From an uncultured Campylobacter sp. (GTDB lineage Bacteria > Campylobacterota > Campylobacteria > Campylobacterales > Campylobacteraceae), in assembly GCA_938046705.1 (NCBI GenBank), contig CALIWP010000020.1:1-7742 (forward strand): a stretch of 7,742 bases of DNA, written 5' to 3'. A program made the position numbers and the translations under genes. Shown in pieces: positions 1-6,262 of this stretch. How positions within the stretch are numbered: position 1 is the first letter of the stretch; the number at the start of each line of letters is the position of its first letter. The notes under the pieces were generated by a model. That model saw nothing but the letters and a program-made list of their open reading frames with translations. It was not told the origin of the DNA and ran no database searches.

Positions 1-1052
1 TAGGCGGCGAAATAAACTCAAAGGTTAAGTTAAGTTTCAAAGACTACGAAGGTATCGTTAAAAACGCACTAGCCAAAATCGGCTACGACGGTAAGTCTAA
101 ATTCACGAAAGAGCAGTGCCTGCACCCAGATGACATCGAGATAAAAGTCTGCGTAAATCAGCAAAGTGCGGATATAAATCAAGGCGTCGATCAAGAAGGC
201 GGCGAGATAGGCGCTGGAGATCAAGGTATAATGTTTGGCTTTGCTAGCTGCGAAGCAAACGAATATATGCCAGCAGCCATAACCTACGCCAGAATGCTTT
301 GCGATAAGGTTTATAAATTTGCCAAAGCTAATCCCGATAAACTGGGCGTCGATATCAAAACTCAGGTCACCGTAGACTACGGCACGAAGGATAACTTTGA
401 AAGCTGCAAGCCGCAAAGCATCCACACTATCGTGGTTTCGGCCCCTTGCGTCGAGACGATGAAGATCGAGGAGCTACGCGCTCTAGTACAAACCCTGATC
501 GACGATGCGGGCTTGCCAAAGGGTCTTTACGATAAAAGTAAAACGCTAATCTACATCAACCCGACCGGCCGCTACGTAAATCACAGCTCGCTTCACGACA
601 GCGGACTAACGGGGCGCAAGCTCATCGTAGATAGCTTTGGCGGATATAGCCCGATAGGCGGCGGCGCGCAAAGCAGCAAGGACTACACTAAAGTCGATCG
701 CAGCGGTCTTTACGCGGCGCGCTGGATAGCTAAAAACATCGTCGCGGCCGGCCTTGCTAAAAAATGCATCGTCCAGCTAAGCTACGCTATCGGTATGGCA
801 AAGCCAACATCTGTTAGCGTCGATACTATGGGCACGCAGATCGCCGGCGTAAACGACGATATGCTGTCAAATTTCGTTAGCGAAAATTTTGCCCTCACTC
901 CTCGCTGGATCACGAATAAATTCGGCCTAGATAAACCTGGCAAGGATACGTTTTTATACGCTAAAGTAGCAGCCAAAGGTCAAGTCGGAAACGCCAAATA
1001 TCCGTGGGAAAAGCTTGACGCGGTTGATACTTTCAAGGCTTTGATTAAATAA
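1..1052 (+). CDS. metK: S-adenosylmethionine synthetase, 5'-truncated by window edge
   Basis: MetK makes S-adenosylmethionine from methionine and ATP in the cytoplasm, supplying the cell's methyl donor. The reading frame is open from the window edge (first whole codon at 3) for 349 residues. It begins at the conserved GGE region, so roughly the first 50 residues, including the HPDK-type ATP-binding segment, lie outside. Visible family motifs are DINQGVD (171-191), the signature GAGDQG (210-227), INPTGRYV, the run GLTGRKLIVDSFGG, KVDRSGLYAARW and a C-terminal PWEKLD. The glycine-rich loop reads GGGAQSSKD (657-683) where most bacteria have GGGAFSGKD; I recall the same form in C. jejuni MetK. 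The usual S-P-D before INQG is S-A-D here (Ala codon 168-170). The ATG at 231 is internal and is not the start. The gene is followed by a likely terminator. Identification is very secure. Confidence 0.97.
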   Translation, partial: GGEINSKVKLSFKDYEGIVKNALAKIGYDGKSKFTKEQCLHPDDIEIKVCVNQQSADINQGVDQEGGEIGAGDQGIMFGFASCEANEYMPAAITYARMLCDKVYKFAKANPDKLGVDIKTQVTVDYGTKDNFESCKPQSIHTIVVSAPCVETMKIEELRALVQTLIDDAGLPKGLYDKSKTLIYINPTGRYVNHSSLHDSGLTGRKLIVDSFGGYSPIGGGAQSSKDYTKVDRSGLYAARWIAKNIVAAGLAKKCIVQLSYAIGMAKPTSVSVDTMGTQIAGVNDDMLSNFVSENFALTPRWITNKFGLDKPGKDTFLYAKVAAKGQVGNAKYPWEKLDAVDTFKALIK

Positions 1053-1058
1053 ATCCTC

Positions 1059-1084
1059 AAGCCCGCTAAATTTGAAGCGGGCTT
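1059..1084 (+). terminator. Likely intrinsic terminator after metK
   Basis: A perfect 9-bp inverted repeat starts 6 nt after the metK stop: AAGCCCGCT (1059-1067) pairs with AGCGGGCTT (1076-1084) around an 8-nt loop. The stem is GC-rich, unlike the surrounding AT-rich spacer. The downstream T tract is poor (only TTT at 1088-1090 after three A), so termination may be partial. The loop contains one copy of the AAATTT word. Confidence 0.65.
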
Positions 1085-1105
1085 AAATTTACCCTCAAAT
1101 TTAAG
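1082..1105. repeat. Second inverted repeat, built from two AAATTT copies
   Basis: CTTAAATTT (1082-1090) and AAATTTAAG (1097-1105) form a perfect 9-bp stem with a 6-nt loop, ACCCTC. Its left arm shares 3 nt (1082-1084) with the right arm of the GC-rich hairpin just upstream, so the two cannot both be fully formed. The stem is almost all A-T and therefore weak as RNA. It may only reflect the local abundance of AAATTT, or it may back up the first terminator. The rest of the 132-bp spacer (to 1184) shows no gene and no convincing promoter. Confidence 0.5.
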
Positions 1106-1184
1106 GCTTCGTATGAAATTTCGTCCTGCTTTACGTCTTAAATTTTACTTCAAAAACCGCTCGGCAAAATTTAAAGAGAATTAA

Positions 1185-1784
1185 ATGCAAACGGCAATAA
1201 ACCAAAACGGTAAAAATAGGACGCTCGGACTCGTTTTGCTCGGGCTTTGCGCTTTTTATTTTCTTTGCGCGCTAGGCATTTTTGTATTGCCTTTTGACAT
1301 TCTGGCGCGCTCCTCTTTGGCGCGAGATTTCGTGGAAGCTATGCTTAAAATTTACCCCGCAGTAGAGCGAGCCTTTACTCACACAGATTTTACGAAAAAA
1401 GCCGCACTTTATATCGCGTATATGGGGATTATCAAGCTCGTCACGCTTGTCGGTTTCGTCGCTGCTTGCTTATTTTGCGGTAGTAAAGAAAATAAAGCTC
1501 GCGTAATGAAACAAGCAACAAAAGAAAATCCGGTAGTGGGATTTTTTCTTTCATTTTGCGGCATTTTGTGGGCTGGTTTTTTGATAAATAGGGATTTTAC
1601 GGGTTATCATATCGGATATCGTAAGCCGAGAAATTCGCCTGAATACGAATGGGTGTTGAGGTCTCCCAGCGAGCTGTTTTGGCAGATGTGTATTGATTTT
1701 ATGTTTGTAGTTTTTGTTGCAGCTTGTATAGTTTACGCGGCGTTGCAAATTTGGTTGCTATTTAGCAAACGCAAAAATGCCTAA
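1185..1784 (+). CDS. Unrecognised four-helix membrane protein, 199 aa
   Basis: I do not recognise this protein. It has four strongly hydrophobic stretches, at about residues 13-36, 73-98, 116-135 and 167-193, and is presumably an inner-membrane protein. The N-terminus is short and polar (NQNGKNR), the tail is basic (SKRKNA), and the loop between helices 3 and 4 (about 136-166) is rich in Arg, Tyr and Trp. Cysteines occur in or beside every helix, but no metal-binding or catalytic motif stands out. The ATG at 1185 follows a purine-rich AAAGAGAA (1173-1180), a reasonable ribosome site. The gene stands alone: a likely terminator separates it from metK and it converges on lnt with an 11-bp gap. 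Phe codons are frequent and the gene looks somewhat more AT-rich than metK or secD. It is probably real given its length, start signal and membrane pattern, but its function is unknown. Confidence 0.75.
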   Translation: MQTAINQNGKNRTLGLVLLGLCAFYFLCALGIFVLPFDILARSSLARDFVEAMLKIYPAVERAFTHTDFTKKAALYIAYMGIIKLVTLVGFVAACLFCGSKENKARVMKQATKENPVVGFFLSFCGILWAGFLINRDFTGYHIGYRKPRNSPEYEWVLRSPSELFWQMCIDFMFVVFVAACIVYAALQIWLLFSKRKNA

Positions 1785-1798
1785 ATTTAGCAAATTTA
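1782..1798. terminator. AT-only palindrome spanning two convergent stop codons (possible weak bidirectional terminator)
   Basis: TAAATTT (1782-1788) and AAATTTA (1792-1798) pair around a 3-nt loop, AGC. The palindrome begins exactly at the TAA of the 199-aa gene and ends exactly at the stop of lnt on the other strand. It would read as a hairpin from either side, but it contains no G-C pair and is not followed by a clear T run, so terminator function is only a guess. Confidence 0.35.
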
Positions 1799-3097
1799 TC
1801 TGAAAAATTTATCGAGCAAGCCTTGTTTTGGCGTTATTATCTCAGACGGCGAGCCGTTTACGCTGTGATAGATTGCTTTACCATATTTCGTCGCGTAGTA
1901 TTTGAGCAAATTTCGCTGTAAATTTGGCTCGGTGCTAGGCACGAACCAGCCGTTGTTAGTTACCGCGATCATGACGTCAAATTCACCCTCAAATAGCTCG
2001 TCCCTGGTCGCTTCGTAGCAGATCGCGTTTCTGATTTTCAGCCCCTCTATCTCGTAGTCGCTAGGGGTGCTTGCCGTCTCAAAATCCTTCGCGCCGCCGA
2101 AAAATATTTTATTTATCAAATCTCGCGCAAAGGCCGGTAGCGGGATCTCCTCGCCAAAAGGCACGAGGATAAATTTATCCATCCGCCGCATCTTGCCGCG
2201 GTCAAAGAAAAACGCCGAGTTGTAGTTGGTGCCGTTTTCGCGAGCCAGCGCGCCCGCGACGATAGCGATCTTTTGCGATTTTTCCAGTAGTTCGGAGGTC
2301 AAATTTCGCTCGTGCGTCATATAAACGGGAAAGGCGCTCTCGGGCAAAATAACCGCTCTAAATCCCGCGTTTATCGCCTCGTCTATGACGGCTAAATTTT
2401 GATTTATAAACTCGTTTTTTAGCTGCTTTTGCCACTTTAGCTCCTGCGCGACTTCGGTGTTTGCGAGCTTTACTTCAAAAGGTAGAGTTTTAAAATTTGG
2501 CGTACCATACTGAACGGCGCAGGCTAAAAGCGCGGCAAAAGCGATAAATTTGAGGCGGTTTTTGACGTAAAACAGGCATAAAATCGCGGCAAAAATAAAC
2601 GCAAGGGCTAGCAAATTTGGTGCAAAAATTCCCGGCACGAAAACGGCCTCCAAATTTAGCCAATTAAAGCCGAATGGATGGATATTTGAAACCAAGATAA
2701 GCAGCAAAGCCTTTAGCCAAATTTGAGCCGGGATACCAGCTATCAAAAACAGTGCGCCGTAGATGATCCCGATAGCTAAAATCTCAAGCGGGATGAGGTA
2801 GCTAAGCTCGTAATAAACGAGGCTAAAGCTGATCCAGTAAAACCATAAAATCCCGATAAAAAATCCCGTCCAAAAAAAGCCGCGGCGGTCAAATTTGAGC
2901 AGCAAATAAAAGCCTGCGATCGCAAAAAACGGCGAGATAAAATTTAAAATTTCGCCGCCTAAAAGATCGGCTAGTATAAAATTTGAGATTAAAATCGCGC
3001 CGACAAAGGCTTTTATTATAATTTTAGTGCTAAAATAGGGGCTTAAAATTTTTTTTATCAAGGAACCCCATGCAAGAAGGAAATTTCGTAGCTTCAT
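1796..3097 (-). CDS. lnt: Apolipoprotein N-acyltransferase
   Basis: Lnt moves an acyl chain from a phospholipid to the N-terminal cysteine of lipoproteins on the periplasmic face of the inner membrane, the last step of lipoprotein maturation. The first 200 residues are a run of hydrophobic segments (about 29-46, 53-68, 75-95, 101-122, 127-137, 158-178, 183-195). Residues 208-420 form the nitrilase-like domain. The likely catalytic triad is Glu253 (LPESAFP), Lys308 (MDKFILVPFGEE) and Cys360 (AICYE), with supporting Glu316 and Glu362. At 433 aa it is shorter than the about 510-aa E. coli enzyme, which I believe is usual in this group. The chosen ATG has a good ribosome site on the minus strand (AGAGG, 3107-3103, 5-nt spacer) but makes the gene overlap yajC by 28 bp. 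A TTG at codon 13 (3061-3059) would remove the overlap but lacks a convincing site. It is divergent from the Sec genes. Confidence 0.94.
   Translation of the reverse strand: MKLRNFLLAWGSLIKKILSPYFSTKIIIKAFVGAILISNFILADLLGGEILNFISPFFAIAGFYLLLKFDRRGFFWTGFFIGILWFYWISFSLVYYELSYLIPLEILAIGIIYGALFLIAGIPAQIWLKALLLILVSNIHPFGFNWLNLEAVFVPGIFAPNLLALAFIFAAILCLFYVKNRLKFIAFAALLACAVQYGTPNFKTLPFEVKLANTEVAQELKWQKQLKNEFINQNLAVIDEAINAGFRAVILPESAFPVYMTHERNLTSELLEKSQKIAIVAGALARENGTNYNSAFFFDRGKMRRMDKFILVPFGEEIPLPAFARDLINKIFFGGAKDFETASTPSDYEIEGLKIRNAICYEATRDELFEGEFDVMIAVTNNGWFVPSTEPNLQRNLLKYYATKYGKAIYHSVNGSPSEIITPKQGLLDKFFR
3017..3022 (+). promoter_or_regulatory. Candidate -10 element for the yajC-secD-secF cluster
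   Basis: A perfect TATAAT sits in an AT-rich stretch (TTTATTATAATTTTAG) 47 bp before the yajC ATG, predicting a leader of roughly 40 nt. No -35 box is obvious, as is typical of Campylobacter vegetative promoters, which rely on an upstream AT-rich region instead. The element lies wholly inside the 5' part of lnt on the opposite strand. It is the best-placed candidate I see for the whole downstream cluster, but one hexamer is weak evidence alone. Confidence 0.5.
3060..3064 (+). promoter_or_regulatory. Ribosome binding site of yajC
   Basis: AAGGA lies 5 nt before the ATG at 3070 and fixes the yajC start. It sits inside the lnt coding sequence on the other strand. Confidence 0.7.
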
Positions 3098-3360
3098 TAC
3101 TGCCTCTAGTCGTGCTTTTCGCGATATTTTATTTTTTGGTTATCAGACCGCAGCAAAAACAGCAAAAAGCTCATGCCGCGATGCTAGCCGCACTCGAAAA
3201 GGGCGACAAGATCATAACTAGCGGCGGACTAATCTGCGAGGTGATAAAACCGGAAGAGGATTTTATCAGAGTTAAGCTTAACGACGACGTAATCGTGCGC
3301 GTTTCACGCGAATTCGTCGCGAGAAAAATAGAAAAAACAGAGACGAAAGCAAATGCGTAA
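3070..3360 (+). CDS. yajC: YajC, SecDF-associated preprotein translocase subunit
   Basis: YajC is the small inner-membrane partner of SecD and SecF in the complex that assists SecYEG. The 96-residue product has one membrane helix at about 8-25, ending in the family hallmark RPQQKQQK (26-33), then the short cytoplasmic domain with GDKIITSGGL (45-54) and a basic, charged tail. This is a typical length. The ATG at 3070 has an AAGGA ribosome site, and a TATAAT candidate promoter lies 47 bp upstream. The 3' end overlaps secD by 8 bp, implying translational coupling. The 5' end overlaps divergent lnt if lnt uses its ATG at 3097. Confidence 0.96.
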   Translation: MQEGNFVASLLPLVVLFAIFYFLVIRPQQKQQKAHAAMLAALEKGDKIITSGGLICEVIKPEEDFIRVKLNDDVIVRVSREFVARKIEKTETKANA

Positions 3361-4933
3361 CGGCAAAATAACGTATAGGCTGATCATCTTTGCTTTGGCT
3401 TTGATTTTCGGCATTATCTTTTCCGCGCCGTCTTTTACGGACAAGCTAGGCGGATCTAAAATCAGTCTAGGTCTTGATTTGCAGGGCGGACTTCATATGC
3501 TTCTTGGCGTTGAGACCGAGGAGGCTGTGCACTCAAAGATCAAGTCTATCGCCGCTAGCGTGAACTATTTTGCGAAAAAAGAGGACGTTTTGATCGATAG
3601 CTTTAAGATCCGCGAGGATAAGGTGGACTTTGAGCTACTAGACGCGGACGAAGCCGCTAAAATCGACGGCATGCTAAAAGATATCAAGGGTCTTAACGTA
3701 CAAAAAGACGGTCTAAAATACTCTATCGGTTTAACCGACGCCGAGAAGGCCGAAACTATCGAATACGCGATAAATCAAGCGGTAGAAACGATCAGAAACC
3801 GACTCGATCAGTTCGGCCTAGCCGAGCCTACGGTAGCAAGACAGGGCAAGGATAATATCCTGGTCGAGCTTCCCGGCATCAAAACGGCGGCCGACGAGCA
3901 GCGCGCTCGCGATCTCATCGCAAAAGCCGCGCACCTCCAGCTAATGGCCGTCGATGAAAAGCGCCAGTCGCAGGCAAACTCTATGAGCGAGGCCGAGGCT
4001 GAGAGCTACGGCGACATCATCTATCCGGACGTCAAAAACGAGCAGATAAAATACGTCGTAAAAAACATCCCCGTCCTTGACGGCGCGATGCTAACGGACG
4101 CTAGGGTTGCCTTTGATCAGCGCACGAACTCGCCTATCATCAGCTTTACTCTAAATGCGGAGGGAGCTAGGATTTTTGGCGATTTTACGGGCGCAAACGT
4201 GGGAAAACGCCTAGCTATCGTGCTTGACGGCAGGGTGTATTCGGCTCCTTCGATAAACGAGCGAATCGGCGGCGGAAGCGGTCAGATAAGCGGCGGATTT
4301 AGCGTCGAGGAGGCTCACGACGTAGCTATCGCGCTTAGAAGCGGCGCTCTTTTAGCTCCGGTAAAAATGCTAGAAAAACGAAGCGTAGGACCAAGCCTTG
4401 GCGCGGACAGCATAAGACAATCTATGATCGCGCTAGCCTCGGCTTCGGTTTTGGTGGTGCTGTTTATGATAGCCTATTACGGATTTAGCGGCATTTTGGC
4501 AAATATCGCGCTTGTCGCAAATATCTTAATACTAGTCGCCGTGATGGCGATGTTCGGCGCTGCTCTAACGCTACCGGGAATGGCAGGTATAGTGCTAACC
4601 ATCGGTATGGCGGTCGATGCCAACGTCATCATAAACGAGCGTATCAGAGAGCTGCTGCGCGACGGAGCTAGTATCGCAACGAGCGTGAAAAAGGGCTATG
4701 AAAACGCGATGAGCGCTATCATCGACGCAAATTTGACCACGCTTATTACCTCGGTCGTACTTTACGCCTACGGTACGGGACCTGTTAAGGGCTTTGCCGT
4801 TACTATGGGCATAGGTATCATCGCTTCGATGATAACGGCGATCTTGGGTACTCACGGTATGTTTGATACGATTATAAATAAAATAGAAAAAAGCGGTAAC
4901 ACGCGGTTTTGGTTCGGTTATAAAAGGGTATAA
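3353..4933 (+). CDS. secD: SecD, protein translocase subunit
   Basis: SecD, an RND-type membrane protein, works with SecF to pull exported proteins into the periplasm using the proton gradient. The 526-aa product has an N-terminal helix (about 9-26), then the conserved LGLDLQGG (39-46). A large periplasmic domain follows, including NRLDQFGLAEP (149-159) and, in the later part, LDGRVYSAP. The final five-helix block starts near 357. Asp422 in GMAVDANVIINERI (418-431) matches the membrane aspartate implicated in proton transfer in E. coli SecD. It is shorter than the 615-aa E. coli protein because of a smaller periplasmic region. The ATG at 3353 overlaps the yajC stop by 8 bp and has only a weak GAAAG upstream, consistent with coupling. 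Its stop codon abuts the secF ATG. It carries a single AAATTT word, far fewer than its neighbours. Confidence 0.98.
   Translation: MRNGKITYRLIIFALALIFGIIFSAPSFTDKLGGSKISLGLDLQGGLHMLLGVETEEAVHSKIKSIAASVNYFAKKEDVLIDSFKIREDKVDFELLDADEAAKIDGMLKDIKGLNVQKDGLKYSIGLTDAEKAETIEYAINQAVETIRNRLDQFGLAEPTVARQGKDNILVELPGIKTAADEQRARDLIAKAAHLQLMAVDEKRQSQANSMSEAEAESYGDIIYPDVKNEQIKYVVKNIPVLDGAMLTDARVAFDQRTNSPIISFTLNAEGARIFGDFTGANVGKRLAIVLDGRVYSAPSINERIGGGSGQISGGFSVEEAHDVAIALRSGALLAPVKMLEKRSVGPSLGADSIRQSMIALASASVLVVLFMIAYYGFSGILANIALVANILILVAVMAMFGAALTLPGMAGIVLTIGMAVDANVIINERIRELLRDGASIATSVKKGYENAMSAIIDANLTTLITSVVLYAYGTGPVKGFAVTMGIGIIASMITAILGTHGMFDTIINKIEKSGNTRFWFGYKRV
4923..4928 (+). promoter_or_regulatory. Ribosome binding site of secF inside the end of secD
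   Basis: AAAGGG ends 5 nt before the secF ATG and is formed by the last sense codons of secD. It supports the start at 4934 and tight translational coupling of the two subunits. Confidence 0.55.
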
Positions 4934-5905
4934 ATGCAATTTTTCTCAAAGGCACATGTTTATGATTTTATGAGCAAGCGCTATATCGCGCTCGCCGTAT
5001 CTGCCGTACTATTTTTCGGTTCGCTATTTTTGATGGCGACGAAAGGCTTTAACTACGGCATCGACTTTTCCGGCGGTACGCTCATCCAGGTGAAATACGA
5101 TAGCGCGGTCTCGCTGGATAAAATTCGCGCGGCTTTGGCAAAGGACGAAGCTTATAAAAACGCGAGCGTTACGGAGTTTGGCTCGGCGGAGGAAGTTACG
5201 ATTAGATTTTCTGGAGCAAACTCAAATTTAGGTAGCGACGTCGGAGCTAGCGTTGCCGAGCTTTTAAAAGATACGGGTAAATTTGAGATCCGCCGTACGG
5301 ACGTGGTCGGACCAAAAGTCGGCGACGAGCTACGCGAAAAAGGCGTTATGGCGCTTGCGATCTCGCTCGTAGGTATTTTGATCTACATCGCGTTTAGATT
5401 TGAGTGGAGATTTGCGATGGCGGCGGTGGCTTCGGAGATACACGACGTCGTGATCACGATGGGCGCGATCAGCTTTTTTGCCATCGACGTAAATTTGGAC
5501 ACTCTTGCGGCGATCCTTACGGTAGTGGGCTACTCGCTAAACGATACGATCATCGTCTTTGACCGTATCCGAGAAAATATCAAAACCAGCAAGAGCACGC
5601 ATCTTGATACGATAATAAACGAATCAGTCTCCGCGACGCTAACTAGAACGATACTCACCTCGGGCACCACGCTCATCACGGTCGTCGTGCTATTTTTGTT
5701 CGGCGGAGATATGATACACGGATTTTCTTTGGCGTTGATAGTGGGCATAGTCATCGGTACGCTTAGCTCGATATTCGTCGCTGCGCCTATGCTTTTGTGG
5801 TTTAAATTTAGCGTGGAGAAATACCGCGCTATGGAAGCAGAAAAGGCGCGCGTACAAAGAGAGAAAGACAAGCAACGCGCAATGTTTGAAAAAGGTACTA
5901 TATAA
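4934..5905 (+). CDS. secF: SecF, protein translocase subunit
   Basis: SecF pairs with SecD in the proton-driven translocation motor. The 323-aa product, the same length as I recall for E. coli SecF, starts with a cytoplasmic stretch and a helix at about 17-35. The signature GIDFSGGTL (42-50) and a small periplasmic domain follow, ending in RRTDVVGPKVGDEL (120-133). The five-helix core has YIAFRFEWRFA (151-161), EIHDVVI (168-174) and GYSLNDTIIVFDRIREN (199-215); Asp204 and Arg211 lie in the conserved membrane core. The C-terminal 30 or so residues are highly charged, possibly a short coiled coil facing the cytoplasm. The ATG follows the secD TAA with no gap. The stop codon overlaps the ribosome site of the next gene, so the operon continues. 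Confidence 0.98.
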   Translation: MQFFSKAHVYDFMSKRYIALAVSAVLFFGSLFLMATKGFNYGIDFSGGTLIQVKYDSAVSLDKIRAALAKDEAYKNASVTEFGSAEEVTIRFSGANSNLGSDVGASVAELLKDTGKFEIRRTDVVGPKVGDELREKGVMALAISLVGILIYIAFRFEWRFAMAAVASEIHDVVITMGAISFFAIDVNLDTLAAILTVVGYSLNDTIIVFDRIRENIKTSKSTHLDTIINESVSATLTRTILTSGTTLITVVVLFLFGGDMIHGFSLALIVGIVIGTLSSIFVAAPMLLWFKFSVEKYRAMEAEKARVQREKDKQRAMFEKGTI

Positions 5906-5910
5906 GGAGA
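5904..5910 (+). promoter_or_regulatory. Ribosome binding site overlapping the secF stop codon
   Basis: AAGGAGA shares its first two bases with the secF TAA and ends 4 nt before the next ATG at 5915. It is the strongest such site in the window and sets the start of the small membrane protein. Confidence 0.7.
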
Positions 5911-5914
5911 TGCG

Positions 5915-6253
5915 ATGAACTGGGGCAAGGTTGTTTATATATTTTTCGCACTTATGAGCCTGACGACGACGGCGGGGTTTTTATACGATAAAAACGAGAT
6001 TGCGCTATTTGTAGCGGCGAGCGTAAACGTGATCTCGACGCTGCTAAAAATCGGCGTCAAAAACGTCTTTGCCGCCGAGCTTTTTGCTAGCTCGCTGGTG
6101 GCTGATTTGCATCTTATTCCGGCTTTTGTGCTGCTTCAGGTAAACGGCAACGCGCATATGGCGTATTCGCTAGCGATCGGCGCTGCGATAGCAAACGTCT
6201 TTTCTTTGGCGCTTGTTTTGGTTGAGTCCGGCAAGACACAAGAAGAATTTTAG
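5915..6253 (+). CDS. DUF6394-like small membrane protein, 112 aa
   Basis: The sequence resembles the uncharacterised DUF6394 family that I recall from Campylobacter and relatives; this is from memory, not a search. It has four hydrophobic segments at about 5-22, 29-46, 57-76 and 81-104, few charges, and a short acidic tail. Conserved-looking features are MNWGKVVYIFFA at the N-terminus, the Asn/Lys-flanked second helix (SVNVISTLLKIGVKN) and ADLHLIPA within helix 3, where Asp and His sit in a hydrophobic setting. No known enzymatic motif is visible. It lies 9 bp after secF and 9 bp before leuS, so it is almost surely co-transcribed with the Sec genes. A role as an accessory to SecDF or membrane insertion can only be inferred from this position. 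Confidence 0.85.
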   Translation: MNWGKVVYIFFALMSLTTTAGFLYDKNEIALFVAASVNVISTLLKIGVKNVFAAELFASSLVADLHLIPAFVLLQVNGNAHMAYSLAIGAAIANVFSLALVLVESGKTQEEF

Positions 6254-6256
6254 GAG
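6252..6256 (+). promoter_or_regulatory. Ribosome binding site of leuS
   Basis: AGGAG sits 6 nt before the leuS ATG at 6263 and overlaps the stop codon of the preceding small gene, indicating coupled translation. Confidence 0.7.
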
Positions 6257-6262
6257 TAAAAA

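Noticed and set aside
69..425. 118-codon minus-strand open frame opposite metK
   Set aside because: It is antisense to well-conserved MetK motifs (DINQGVD, GAGDQG), with no ribosome site or family resemblance noticed.
231..1052. A complete 273-aa gene starting at ATG 231
   Set aside because: The same frame is open and encodes conserved MetK sequence back to the window edge, so this ATG is an internal methionine.
1106..1184. Promoter of the 199-aa gene
   Set aside because: Several AT-rich stretches (for example around 1138-1147 and 1165-1172) vaguely resemble a -10 box, but none is close enough to TATAAT at a sensible distance to call.
1760..1796. Direct repeat ATTTAGCAAA at the end of the 199-aa gene, possible attachment site
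   Set aside because: Only about 10 bp, AT-rich, and explained by the general abundance of AAATTT-like words; no integrase or tRNA is near.
4595..4939. 114-codon minus-strand open frame opposite the end of secD
   Set aside because: It lies fully antisense to strongly conserved SecD membrane motifs, has no recognisable domain, and is a by-product of that gene's codon use.
5530..5928. 132-codon and 61-codon minus-strand frames opposite secF
   Set aside because: Both are antisense to conserved SecF sequence; the low-complexity, Ser/Ile/Val-rich translations mirror the membrane helices on the other strand.
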